Origin: Pseudomonadota bacterium
GTDB lineage: Bacteria; Pseudomonadota; Gammaproteobacteria; Burkholderiales; Burkholderiaceae_C
Length of the DNA stretch: 64,000 bases
Reading direction: 5' to 3'
Assembly: GCA_021848345.1 (NCBI GenBank)
Contig: JAJZUV010000015.1
Span: 1 to 64,000 of the forward strand
The notes under the pieces are model-generated. The model had not been told where the DNA came from and ran no database searches. It saw only the letters and a program-made list of their open reading frames with translations. Of the stretch, positions 43,403 through 51,612 are shown one piece after another (position 1 is the first letter of the stretch; each line of letters starts with the position of its first letter). The position numbers were made by a program, and so were the translations under genes.

Positions 43403-44534
43403 CTATTCGAATCCGATGTGCAGGCGCAGGGTGGCGACCAGCGCCGACGGCAGGGTACCGCCCGGATGCACCACGTACTGCAGGTCGGGCTGCAAGGACA
43501 GATGCGGCGTCAGCACGAGCTGGTAGGTGGCCTCGTAGGCGGTCTCGGTTCCCAGGCCGCGAAAGCGCGCGCGCGACGCCGAAACTGAACTGGTCCTGCG
43601 CACGCCCGGGCAGCGGGCCCGGCACCAGCATGCCCGCCTGCAGGTCGTAGGCCACGGCGCCGACCTGCGCCGGGCTCCAGCCGGCGCGCAGGAACACGCT
43701 CGATGGGTTGTCCCCGGCGGAAAGCGGCTGGTCCACGCTGAAATAGCTGCCCCAGTCGGCCCGCGGAAGCGGCGCGTCCGCGGATGCGTCGGGGCGGTAG
43801 CTCCAGGCGCCGAGCTTGTAGGTTCCGCTGCCGTGGTAGGCCCCCTCCTCCATCCACGTCGCGCCGCGGCGCAGCGCGCTGGAGCGGTCCTGCGGATCGG
43901 CCTGGAATACGCCGGTGCGACTGGTCCACGCGCCGACGTGCCAGGTGGCCATGGCCCCGATGCCCGACATGGGGAAGATCGGCGCCACCGTGTTGCCGGA
44001 CCAGATCGGCTCGGCGCCGAAGCTGCCGTTGAGCAGCAGCCCGGCGCTGTCGAGCACGTCGAAGTGCGCGTCGGCGGCGATCAGCCCGGCGCGCAGTTCC
44101 CAGTTCGCGCCGGCCGGCTGGCCGTACCAGAGTTCGTACACCCGGCTGCGCGACGGCGCCTCGATGTTGGTGACGCTTTGCGCATCGCCGATGCGCGTGG
44201 CCGACGGCTGTCCGCTTTGCGTGCGCTGCAGCGTGGCCTTGATGCGCGAGCCGCGCGGCAGGCCCACGGCGCCGCCGTCGAGCACGAAACCCAGGCGAGC
44301 CAGCGTGTCGCCCACGCTGCCCGGTGCGATGCCCCCGCCGAGGTTGTCGACGATTTCCGAATCCAGCGACAAGGTCCAGTTGACGGGCGAAGCCGGCGGA
44401 GCTTCGGCCTGCGCGGCGGTCGCCGCGGGAGCGGCCGCGGCCGCGAGCGCGAGCCCGATGGGACATGCCGCGAGCGCCCGGGCCAGGCCCCGATGCGGAC
44501 GCGCGAATGGTTTCCAGCCTGCGGTGCGATCCAT
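43403..44534 (-). pseudogene. OprB-type porin gene, frameshifted in a GC dinucleotide tract
   Basis: Signal peptide followed by a beta-barrel of the carbohydrate-selective porin (OprB) family: VNWTLSLDSEIVDNLGGG, MSGIGAMATWHVGAWTSRTG and GAWSYRPDASADAP. The frame is correct from the ATG at 44534 (AGGAG upstream) to DQFSFGV near 43576. It then leaves frame in a tract of 5.5 GC repeats (43565-43575). The proper barrel end (FRGLGTETAYEATYQLVL, then LSLQPDLQYVVHPGG and LRLHIGFE, stop at 43403) lies in another frame. Adding one GC unit would give RARFRGLG and restore the reading. Reading on in the first frame instead gives an Arg/Pro-rich tail ending near 43284. Possible phase variation, true decay, or an assembly or sequencing error. 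Confidence 0.82.
43565..43575 (-). repeat. GC dinucleotide tract at the porin frameshift
   Basis: GCGCGCGCGCG, 11 bases (5.5 units). A tract of 13 bases would restore the porin reading frame. Short dinucleotide runs are slippage-prone in replication and also error-prone in base calling. Confidence 0.8.
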
Positions 44535-44749
44535 GCGTTCTCCTGTTCCCATTGTCTGCAAATGCGGGCTGCCTCCGGGGTCGTGGGGGCACGAAATCCC
44601 GAGCGAGCCCGGACAGTCCGCAAATCGTACTGGGAATGGTTCGCATTCGTAAAGAGATTTTTCGAAATGCGATCCGGTCTCCGGCAGGCTGCGCGAGGCC
44701 TCGCTATGCTTGCGCCTACCCTGCGCCCCCTCCCCGAAAGGAAGCCTCG

Positions 44750-45763
44750 ATGCGAGCCATCGCCTATCGCCAACCCGGCCCCGTGGACGCGGCCGGCTCC
44801 CTCAGCGACGTCACCCTGGACGATCCGCGCCCGGGCCCACGCGACCTGCTGGTGCGCGTGCGGGCGGTATCGGTCAATCCGGTGGACACCAAGGTGCGCA
44901 GGAACACCGCGCCGCCGGCCGGCGAGTGGAAGGTGCTGGGCTGGGACGCCGCGGGCATCGTCGAAGCCGTGGGCGAGCAGGTGCGCAATTTCCATGTCGG
45001 CGACAAGGTGTTCTACGCGGGCGACCTCACCCGCCAGGGCAGCAATGCCGAGCTCCAGGCGGTCGACGAGCGCATCGTCGGGCACATGCCCGCGTCGCTG
45101 GACTTCGCACAGGCGGCGGCGCTTCCGCTGACGGCCATCACCGCATGGGAAGCGCTGTTCGACCGGCTGGACGTACGCCGCGCGGTGCCGGGCGGCGCCA
45201 AGGCGCTGCTGGTCATCGGCGGCGCCGGCGGGGTGGGCTCCATCGCCATCCAGCTGGCCCGCCAGCTCTCCGACCTGACGGTCATCGCCACCGCGTCGCG
45301 CCCGGAGACCCGCGCCTGGGTGCAGCGCATGGGCGCGCATCACGTGATCGACCATCGCGAGGCGCTGGCTCCGCAGGTGCAGGCCCTGCAACTCGGCCAG
45401 CCCTCCTTCGTGTTCTCCACCACGCAGACCCATCGCCACCTGGCCGACGTCGCCGCGCTGATCGCCCCGCAGGGTCGTTTCGCGCTGATCGACGACCCTC
45501 AGCAGCTCGACATCTCTCCCTTCAAGCGCAAGAGCGTGTCGACCCACTGGGAGTTCATGTACACCCGCAGCATGTTCTCGACGCCCGACATCGGAGAACA
45601 GGCGCGCCTGCTCGACGAGGTGAGTCGCCTGGTGGACGCGGGCAAGCTGCTGACCACCCTGAACACGCGCCTTTCGCCCATCGACGCGGCCACGCTGCGC
45701 CAGGCGCACGCGATGACCGAGTCGGGCACCAACATCGGCAAGATCGCCATCGAGGGTTTCTGA
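44750..45763 (+). CDS. Zinc-type/quinone oxidoreductase-like alcohol dehydrogenase (MDR)
   Basis: A 337-residue medium-chain dehydrogenase/reductase. The GroES-like N-terminal half carries SVNPVDTKVRRNTAPP, LGWDAAGIVEAVG and VGDKVFYAGDL. The NADP-binding motif is LLVIGGAGGVGSIAIQLARQ. No zinc-binding Cys set is visible, as in zeta-crystallin/quinone oxidoreductases. It lacks the catalytic-zinc GHE signature as well. It probably reduces quinones or alpha,beta-unsaturated carbonyls with NADPH. Monocistronic, with AAGGA eight bases before the ATG. Similar proteins are annotated ZadH/YhdH-like; substrate unknown. Confidence 0.87.
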   Translation: MRAIAYRQPGPVDAAGSLSDVTLDDPRPGPRDLLVRVRAVSVNPVDTKVRRNTAPPAGEWKVLGWDAAGIVEAVGEQVRNFHVGDKVFYAGDLTRQGSNAELQAVDERIVGHMPASLDFAQAAALPLTAITAWEALFDRLDVRRAVPGGAKALLVIGGAGGVGSIAIQLARQLSDLTVIATASRPETRAWVQRMGAHHVIDHREALAPQVQALQLGQPSFVFSTTQTHRHLADVAALIAPQGRFALIDDPQQLDISPFKRKSVSTHWEFMYTRSMFSTPDIGEQARLLDEVSRLVDAGKLLTTLNTRLSPIDAATLRQAHAMTESGTNIGKIAIEGF

Positions 45764-45787
45764 TCCTCCAGCGGCGGCCGCGCGTCC

Positions 45788-46570
45788 TCAGGCCGGGGCC
45801 GCCATCTCGAGCCGGTCCTTGCCCGCGGCCTTGGCCGCGTACAGCGCCTGGTCGGCCAGACGCAGCGCCCGGGTCAGTTCGGCCTGGCTGCCCTGCATGA
45901 TGGTCAGCCCCACGCTGACCGACAGTTTCAGGCGCGTGCCCTGCAGGCGCAGTTCCAGTTCGCGCACCCCCGCCAGCAGGCGCGTGCCGATCTCGTGCGC
46001 GAGATCGGAGGTGCCGTCGGGGAACAGAAAGGCGAACTCCTCGCCACCGATGCGCGCGGCCACGTCGGTCTCGCGCACGGCCCGGCGACAGGCGTCGGCG
46101 ATGTGCCGCAGCACCAGGTCGCCGGCCGGATGGCCGTAGCCGTCGTTGATGTCCTTGAAATTGTCCACGTCGACCAGCGCCAGCGCGAAGCGGCTGCCGT
46201 CCCGCCGCGCCCGCTCCACCTCGCGCTGCAGCGCCTGCATGAAATAGCGCCGGTTGCGCAAGGCCGTCAGCTCGTCGACGTGGATCACCTCGTTGAGCGT
46301 TTCCTGCAGGCGGTCCAGGCGCTGCACCAGATGCAGGGTCAGGGCGCTGGGCAGCGGCGCGATCAGCGCGGGCGCCAGCAGCGTGACCGTCCAGGCGTGC
46401 GGCGTCATGCCGCTGCCGAAGCCCCAGCAGGTCACCGCGGCGACGATGCCGGCCGATGCGCACACCGACAGCACCGTGAGGGCCAGCACCATCGGCCACA
46501 ATCCGAAGCGGCGCAGTGCCGCGTGCAGCCCGAAACGGTCGACGTGAAGTGGGCTGGGCGGAGCGTCCAT
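45788..46570 (-). CDS. Membrane-bound diguanylate cyclase (GGDEF)
   Basis: A 260-residue protein with two N-terminal membrane helices (WPMVLALTVLSVCASAGIVA and WTVTLLAPALIAPLPSALTL). A short linker (LDRLQETLNEVIHVDELTAL) leads to a full GGDEF domain starting DELTALRNRRYFMQAL. The active loop is RIGGEEF and the inhibitory I-site RETD lies five residues before it, so it should make cyclic di-GMP with product inhibition. ALVDVDNFKDINDGYGH is the metal/GTP-binding block. No sensory domain is visible between the helices (periplasmic loop only about 10 residues). ATG 46568-46570 chosen; an in-frame start 39 bases upstream is possible. Confidence 0.9.
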   Translation of the reverse strand: MDAPPSPLHVDRFGLHAALRRFGLWPMVLALTVLSVCASAGIVAAVTCWGFGSGMTPHAWTVTLLAPALIAPLPSALTLHLVQRLDRLQETLNEVIHVDELTALRNRRYFMQALQREVERARRDGSRFALALVDVDNFKDINDGYGHPAGDLVLRHIADACRRAVRETDVAARIGGEEFAFLFPDGTSDLAHEIGTRLLAGVRELELRLQGTRLKLSVSVGLTIMQGSQAELTRALRLADQALYAAKAAGKDRLEMAAPA

Positions 46571-46675
46571 GCGACGATCATACGTCGCCAACACGCGCCT
46601 TCCGGGCACGCGCGGGAACTCGCCGGAGCACGCCGTGCCGCCCGGCGCCTGCCCCCGCCGGCGCGGCGACCGCGA

Positions 46676-47137
46676 CTACTGCACCTTGACCTCGAGCACC
46701 TTCGGCCTGGCCTCGGCGGCCTTCGGAATGCTCAGGCTGAGCACGCCGTCCTTGAACTCGGCCTTGGCGGCCGGCTCGTCGACGTTGCCGGGCAGCGAGA
46801 AACTGCGGCTGAAACTGCCGTAGTAGCGCTCCACGCGGTGATACTTGGTGTCCTTCTGCTCGGTCTCCTGGCGCCGCTCCCCGGAGATGGTCACCATGCC
46901 GTTGTCGATGGTGATCTTCACGTCTTCCTTCTTCACCTCGGGAATCTCGGCCTTGATCACATAGGCGGCGGGCGTCTCCGAGATGTCCACGCGCGGCGAC
47001 CAGTCCGCCACCGCGACCGACTCCGCGCCCTGGGCGCGACGCCCCCAGGCTCCCATGCGCGGCAGGCCGACCGCGCGCGTATAGCGGTCGAACAGATCCT
47101 CGATCTCGTGCCAGGGATCCCACGGAACCATTGCCAT
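46676..47137 (-). CDS. Hsp20 / small heat-shock protein
   Basis: A 153-residue alpha-crystallin-type chaperone that holds unfolding proteins in oligomers. The N-terminus WDPWHEIEDLFDRYTRAVG is followed by the alpha-crystallin domain: VDISETPAAYVIKAEIPEVK, GERRQE, and the conserved AEFKDGVLSLSIPK (A-x-x-x-x-G-V-L). It ends VLEVKVQ. The Arg/Gly N-terminal insertion is typical of class A proteobacterial Hsp20. No heat-shock operator was recognised upstream (47138-47366); the next gene is the FCD GntR on the same strand. Confidence 0.94.
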   Translation of the reverse strand: MAMVPWDPWHEIEDLFDRYTRAVGLPRMGAWGRRAQGAESVAVADWSPRVDISETPAAYVIKAEIPEVKKEDVKITIDNGMVTISGERRQETEQKDTKYHRVERYYGSFSRSFSLPGNVDEPAAKAEFKDGVLSLSIPKAAEARPKVLEVKVQ

Positions 47138-47366
47138 GATGCGCTCTCCTTCGCGGGAAGGACCGGATCTCGACGGCCGCCCCGCTCACGGTCGCGAGAC
47201 GCCGACCACGGCACCCTCGCCGCGCGCATGCGCCCACGGCCGCGGGCGCGGCGCGCGACGGCGCCGGTCGGCGGGAACGCAGGCAGTATGGACGCGCGCG
47301 CCGGCCGCGTCCCTGATGTGCGTCAAGCGGGCCGTGGCGCCCGCGCGAGAGCCGCGATGCGCAGGC

Positions 47367-48086
47367 TCAGTCCAGGAAGTCGCAGTGCGCCTCGACGTAC
47401 TTCGCCAGACCCAGCGAATGCTCGCGCACCAGGCTTTCGGCCAGCTCGGTGTCGCGCCGCTCCAGCGCCTCGATGATGCGCAGGTGGTCCTCGATCGAGC
47501 GCGCGGCGCGGTCGTCCTGGGAAATGGTCATCCTGCGGATGGCGCGCACGTGGATGAAGATGTTCTTGATCGTGTCGCCGATGATCCGCGACTTGGACAG
47601 GTCGACGATGCCCTGGTGGAAGGCGATGTTCGCGTCCGAGTATTCGTCGATGTGCTCGGCCGGCGTGGAGTCGCGGAAATTGTCGAACATGTGGCGCAGC
47701 GCGGCGATGTCCTCGTCGCTGGCGACCTGCGTGGCCAGGCGCGCGGCCATGCTCTCCAGCGCGGCCCACATCTGGATCATCTCCACGATCTCGCGCTTGG
47801 TCTTGCGCACGATGTAGATGCCGCGGCGCGGCACCATGCGCAGGAAGCCCTCCTGCTCCAGCAGGGTCATGGCCTCGCGGATCGGCGTGCGGCTGACCCC
47901 CAGCGCCTCGCTGAGCACGCGCTCGTCGAGGCGGATTTCCTCGCGGCTCTGGTAGATGTCCGCGTTCGCGATGGCCTGGCGCAGCGTGGCGTAGGCCTGA
48001 TCGCGCAGGCTCATTCCCGCGTGGATCGGCCGCAGATCCGGTGCCCAGGTGCTGGCCTTGGCGTCGCCCGTGGTGGTCGCTGACAT
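47367..48086 (-). CDS. GntR/FCD-family regulator of the oxalate cluster
   Basis: A 239-residue GntR protein. The winged helix-turn-helix contains LDERVLSEALGVSRTPIREA and GFLRMVPRRGIYIV. The all-helical FCD ligand domain has its metal-binding pattern of Asp and three His (SDANIAFHQG, SIEDHLRIIEAL, VREHSLG). FCD regulators typically sense small carboxylic acids and repress their catabolic operon. AGGA precedes the ATG by five bases. It is downstream of the 58-codon membrane protein gene by 22 bp and probably co-transcribed with it. The oxalate genes 48455-54711 lie just upstream, so oxalate or formyl/oxalyl-CoA metabolism is its likely target. Confidence 0.88.
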   Translation of the reverse strand: MSATTTGDAKASTWAPDLRPIHAGMSLRDQAYATLRQAIANADIYQSREEIRLDERVLSEALGVSRTPIREAMTLLEQEGFLRMVPRRGIYIVRKTKREIVEMIQMWAALESMAARLATQVASDEDIAALRHMFDNFRDSTPAEHIDEYSDANIAFHQGIVDLSKSRIIGDTIKNIFIHVRAIRRMTISQDDRAARSIEDHLRIIEALERRDTELAESLVREHSLGLAKYVEAHCDFLD

Positions 48087-48108
48087 CGAATGTCCTGGCC
48101 TGGCGGCC

Positions 48109-48285
48109 TCAGATGGTGAGGTGCGTGGTACCGCCCAGTTGGCGGCTGTCGGGCCCCGCGTTCTGCGCGGGGTCGGATGCGGGTTCATCGGCGATCGCGG
48201 GGATGCTGTCCGCGATCAGGAAGGTGGCGACCGAACCGGCAGCGATCAGCTCGAGAGCCCATCCGAGCAATGTGCTTGCACTCAT
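48109..48285 (-). CDS. 58-residue single-pass membrane protein of the oxalate cluster
   Basis: Starts MSASTLLGWALELIAAGSVA, then TFLIADSIPAI. It has one hydrophobic helix (residues about 5-31) and a soluble Asp/Pro/Gln-rich tail (SDPAQNAGPDSRQL). CAGGAG lies six bases before the ATG, so translation is credible. It is encoded between oxlT (170 bases away) and gntR (22 bases). I recall that short single-helix proteins are annotated beside oxalate/formate-type MFS transporters as a small subunit; I cannot verify homology here. A role as an OxlT partner or as a leader peptide for gntR are the two candidates. Confidence 0.7.
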   Translation of the reverse strand: MSASTLLGWALELIAAGSVATFLIADSIPAIADEPASDPAQNAGPDSRQLGGTTHLTI

Positions 48286-48367
48286 GTGTACTCCTGAAGA
48301 CCCGGTCGGGGCGAATCCCCCGACCGACACCATCAGTGTACGCTGCACCGCACCATTGTTCAACGTA

Positions 48368-48383
48368 TATTTTGTTCAAAATA
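48368..48383. promoter_or_regulatory. AT-rich dyad upstream of the small membrane protein and gntR
   Basis: TATTTTG, TT, CAAAATA: perfect 7-bp arms in a strikingly AT-rich stretch (about 48355-48395) inside GC-rich DNA. It lies 83 bases before the 58-codon gene. This is a good place for the promoter of that gene and gntR and for an operator of the FCD regulator. A clear -35/-10 pair could not be assigned. Confidence 0.55.
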
Positions 48384-48454
48384 CAAAAAACATTGACCGA
48401 AGTCGAATTCCGCGGCGGGCTCGTTCGCCCGACCGCGGAGGCTCCCCCTGCGGC

Positions 48455-49789
48455 CTATTTGCCCGAGGCCTGCACCTGCATGTCCTCGAAGCCCGCCGAC
48501 TTGGCGCTGATCGCCGCCTGCTGCAACACCCACTGGCGACGCATCGGCGCGAGCACGAAGCGAGCCAGCAGGCCGGCGCCGATCGAGGCCACGGCGGCCA
48601 CGCCGAACACCGCGCCCCACCCTGCGCTGGCGGCGAGCACGCTGGCCAGAGGCACCAGCAGCGAACCCGTCCCCTTCGCCGTGTACAGCACGCCGGCGTT
48701 GGTGGTGGCGTATTTGGAACCGAAGGTGTCGCCGCACAGCGCCGGGAAGATCGAGAAGATCTCGCCCCAGCACAGGAAGATCAGCGGCGCGAAGATCATG
48801 AAGGCCACCGGGTCGTGGCCGAAGGCCCGCAGCCCCAGCATGGCGATGCCCTCGCCGCAGAAGATCACCAGCATGGTGTTCTCACGCCCGAGCTTGTCCG
48901 AGATGAAGCCGGTGAGCGGACGCGTGAAACCGTTGGCCAGGTTGTCGATGGTCAGGGTCATGGTCAGCAGCGGCAGGCTCAGCCCGAAGATGGTCATGGG
49001 TGTTGCCGCCAGCTTGAACTGATGCGCGATCGGCCCGATCTGCGCGGTCGTGATCAGCCCGCCCGCTGCCACCGCGACGAAGCACAGGTACATGAGCCAG
49101 AACACCGGGGTGCGCACCATCTGGGCCGGCGTCGAATCCCGCTTGGCGGCCACCGTGGCCTTGGTCAGCACGAAGCCGGCCGGCGGGCGCGGCCGCAGCA
49201 TCAGCAGCGACAGCACGAGGATGGCCGCCCCCTGCAGGATGCCGAAGAAGAAGAAGGCATGCTCGTAGCCGCTGGCGTGGATCATGTGGGCGATGGGCAC
49301 CACGGTCACCGCGGCACCGGCGCCGAAGCCGGCGGCCGCGAGTCCCGCGGCCAGGCCGCGACGATCCGGGAACCACTTCAAGGCCATGCCGACGCTGGTG
49401 CCGTACACGCAGCCCACGCCCAGACCGGCGACCACCGCCGCGATGTACAGCGTGGAAAGGGAATTGGCATAGGAATCCAGCACCCAGGCCAGCCCCACGC
49501 ACACGGCGCCGAAGGACACCACCGGCTGGGGACCGAAGCGGTCCACGAGCCAGCCCTCCAGCGGCACCAGCCAGGTCTCGGTGAGCACGAAGATCGAGAA
49601 CGCCACCTGGATGTCGGCCACGCTCCACTGATGCTTCAGATGCATCGGCGTGACGAACAGGGTCCACGCGTACTGCAGGTTGGCCACGAGGCCCATGCAA
49701 AGAATCGCCAATACCAGCTGGGTCCATCGGTTGCCGAAGAACCCAGGTTCCCGCTGGGCTTGCAGCCCGTCCGAACCTGATTGAGCCAT
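48455..49789 (-). CDS. oxlT: Oxalate:formate antiporter
   Basis: A 444-residue 12-helix MFS permease of the OFA family. It exchanges external oxalate for cytosolic formate and so generates a proton-motive force when coupled to decarboxylation. Family marks include QYAWTLFVTPM in helix 1, VDRFGPQPVV, GLGVGCVYGTSVGMALKWFP and LYTAKGTG (the essential Lys of helix 11). I chose ATG 49787-49789 because AGGAG lies eight bases upstream. The frc gene ends 43 bases upstream and the arrangement oxc-frc-PAS-frc-oxlT is continuous on the minus strand. Homologues are sometimes annotated simply as MFS transporters. Confidence 0.92.
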   Translation of the reverse strand: MAQSGSDGLQAQREPGFFGNRWTQLVLAILCMGLVANLQYAWTLFVTPMHLKHQWSVADIQVAFSIFVLTETWLVPLEGWLVDRFGPQPVVSFGAVCVGLAWVLDSYANSLSTLYIAAVVAGLGVGCVYGTSVGMALKWFPDRRGLAAGLAAAGFGAGAAVTVVPIAHMIHASGYEHAFFFFGILQGAAILVLSLLMLRPRPPAGFVLTKATVAAKRDSTPAQMVRTPVFWLMYLCFVAVAAGGLITTAQIGPIAHQFKLAATPMTIFGLSLPLLTMTLTIDNLANGFTRPLTGFISDKLGRENTMLVIFCGEGIAMLGLRAFGHDPVAFMIFAPLIFLCWGEIFSIFPALCGDTFGSKYATTNAGVLYTAKGTGSLLVPLASVLAASAGWGAVFGVAAVASIGAGLLARFVLAPMRRQWVLQQAAISAKSAGFEDMQVQASGK

Positions 49790-49832
49790 GACGTCGTCTC
49801 CTGGTTTCATGCGCCGCGATCTGCGGCCTTCT

Positions 49833-51083
49833 TCAGACCGCCTGCGCTGCGCGCAGGCAGGCGATTTCCTCGGGTGCGAAGCCGAACTCGGCCAGCACCT
49901 CGTCCGTGTGCTCGCCCAGCAGCGGCGAGCGTCGAACCTCGGTCGGGCTGTCCGAAAGCTTGATCGGGTTGCCCACGGTGAGATAGTTGCCGCGTACCGG
50001 ATGCTCCACCTGCACCACGGTGCCGCTGGCGCGCAGCGCCGGATCCTCCGCGATCTCCTTCATCGACAGCACCGGCCCGCAGGGAATGTCGTACTGGTTG
50101 AGGATTTCCATGGCCTCGAACTTGGTCTTGGTCATGGTCCAGCGCTCGATGCGTTCGAAGATCGGCCTCAGGTGCAGCAGGCGCGCCGCCGGGGTCGCGT
50201 AGGCCTCGTCGTCGATCCAGGACTCCTCGCCGATCACCCGGCAGATGGCCGGCCAGGCCGCGGCCTGGGTGATGAAATAGATGTAGGCGTTGGGATCGCG
50301 CTCCCAGCCCTTGCACTTGAGGATCGAGCCGGGTTGCCCGCCCCCGCTGGCGTTGCCGGCGCGCGGAACCGCGTCGCCGAAACTGCCGTCCGGGTATTGC
50401 GGGTACTCATGCATCGTGCCGGTACGCTCCAGGCGTTGCTGATCGCGCAGTTTCACGCGACACAGGTTCAGCACCGCGTCCTGCATGGGCGCCAGCACCT
50501 TCTGGCCGCGCCCCGAATGGGTGCGCTGGTACAAGGCCGCGACGATGCCCAGCGCCAGGTGCAGGCCGGTCCCGCTGTCGCCGATCTGCGCGCCGCTGAT
50601 GGTCGGCGGCCCATCGTCGAAGCCGGTGGTCGACGCGCTGCCGCCGGCGCACTGCGCGACGTTCTCGTAGACCTTGCATTGCTCGTAGCGCCCGGGGCCG
50701 AATCCCTTGACCGAGGCCAGGATCATGCGCGGATTGAGCTCGTGCACCCGCTCCCAGCTCAGCCCCATGCGATCGAGCACGCCGGGGGCGAAGTTCTCCA
50801 CCAGCACGTCGCAGCCCTGGATCAGCCGCTCCAGCACGGCCTTGCCTTCGGGCTTCTTGGCATCCAGCGTGACCGAGCGCTTGTTGTGGTTGAGCATCGT
50901 GAAGTACAGGCTGTCCGCGCCGGGCACGTCGCGCAGCTGGCTGCGCGTGGCGTCGCCGGCGCCGGGACGTTCGATCTTGATCACGTCGGCGCCGAACCAG
51001 GCCAGAAGTTGCGTGCAGGTCGGCCCCGACTGCACGTGGGTGAAATCCAGCACCCGCACCCCGTCCAGCGCCTTCGCATTCAT
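49833..51083 (-). CDS. frc: Formyl-CoA:oxalate CoA-transferase, copy 1
   Basis: A 416-residue family III CoA-transferase moving CoA from formyl-CoA to oxalate. N-terminal [28 protein letters not shown] (the Asp corresponding to Asp169 that forms the acyl-anhydride), [14 protein letters not shown], and the mobile glycine loop GGGQPG all match Frc. AAGGAGGG lies upstream of the ATG. A paralogue (51613-52887) lies in the same operon with a PAS gene between. Copy 1 has a shorter, more divergent segment around residues 145-150 (FDDGPP) than copy 2, so the two may differ in acyl acceptor (oxalate versus another acid). Confidence 0.9.
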   Translation of the reverse strand: MNAKALDGVRVLDFTHVQSGPTCTQLLAWFGADVIKIERPGAGDATRSQLRDVPGADSLYFTMLNHNKRSVTLDAKKPEGKAVLERLIQGCDVLVENFAPGVLDRMGLSWERVHELNPRMILASVKGFGPGRYEQCKVYENVAQCAGGSASTTGFDDGPPTISGAQIGDSGTGLHLALGIVAALYQRTHSGRGQKVLAPMQDAVLNLCRVKLRDQQRLERTGTMHEYPQYPDGSFGDAVPRAGNASGGGQPGSILKCKGWERDPNAYIYFITQAAAWPAICRVIGEESWIDDEAYATPAARLLHLRPIFERIERWTMTKTKFEAMEILNQYDIPCGPVLSMKEIAEDPALRASGTVVQVEHPVRGNYLTVGNPIKLSDSPTEVRRSPLLGEHTDEVLAEFGFAPEEIACLRAAQAV

Positions 51084-51114
51084 GTCCCGGCCCTCCTTGC
51101 CGCAGGCCGCGCGC

Positions 51115-51558
51115 TCATGATTGCGCGCTCCCGGCCAGACGCTGCTCGAGCTCCACCAGGCGGGCGCGCAGCTTGCGGTCCTCGGCGAAGCGGGCGGTCT
51201 CGTCGCGCACGATGGCCGCGATGCCGCTCACGCTGCCGTCGGGCGCCTTGAGCAGGGACACGGTGAAGGCGATCGACAGGGTGCGTCCCTCCTTGTGCAG
51301 CGCCGGCACGCGCAGCAGGTCGGCGCCGTACTTGGTGATGCCCGTGGCCATGGTCTGGTGATAGCCCTGCCAGTGGCGCCCGCGCTGGCGCTCGGGAATG
51401 ATCAGGTCCAGCGACCGCCCCATCACGTCGGCCGCACTGAAGCCGAAGATGCGCTCGGCCGCCGCGTTCCAGTAGCGGATCGCGCCCTGCGCGTCGCAGA
51501 TCATGATGGCGTCGGCCGCGTCGGCGACCAGCCTGCTGAAGTCGATGTCCGGATGCAT
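51115..51558 (-). CDS. Stand-alone PAS-domain protein in the oxalate operon
   Basis: A 147-residue protein made almost entirely of one PAS fold: [20 protein letters not shown] and [20 protein letters not shown], then [20 protein letters not shown] and [21 protein letters not shown] short C-terminal coiled-coil-like helix follows ([16 protein letters not shown]). No kinase, cyclase or DNA-binding domain is attached. It lies between the two frc genes on the same strand (31 and 54 bases from each), so it is made with the enzymes. It might bind heme, flavin or a CoA/acyl ligand and regulate an enzyme or the transporter. Function unknown. Confidence 0.88.
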   Translation of the reverse strand: MHPDIDFSRLVADAADAIMICDAQGAIRYWNAAAERIFGFSAADVMGRSLDLIIPERQRGRHWQGYHQTMATGITKYGADLLRVPALHKEGRTLSIAFTVSLLKAPDGSVSGIAAIVRDETARFAEDRKLRARLVELEQRLAGSAQS

Positions 51559-51612
51559 CGTGCCACCCTCGGTTGTCGAGGCCCCGTCCGGGACGGGCGG
51601 GGCCTTGCTGGC

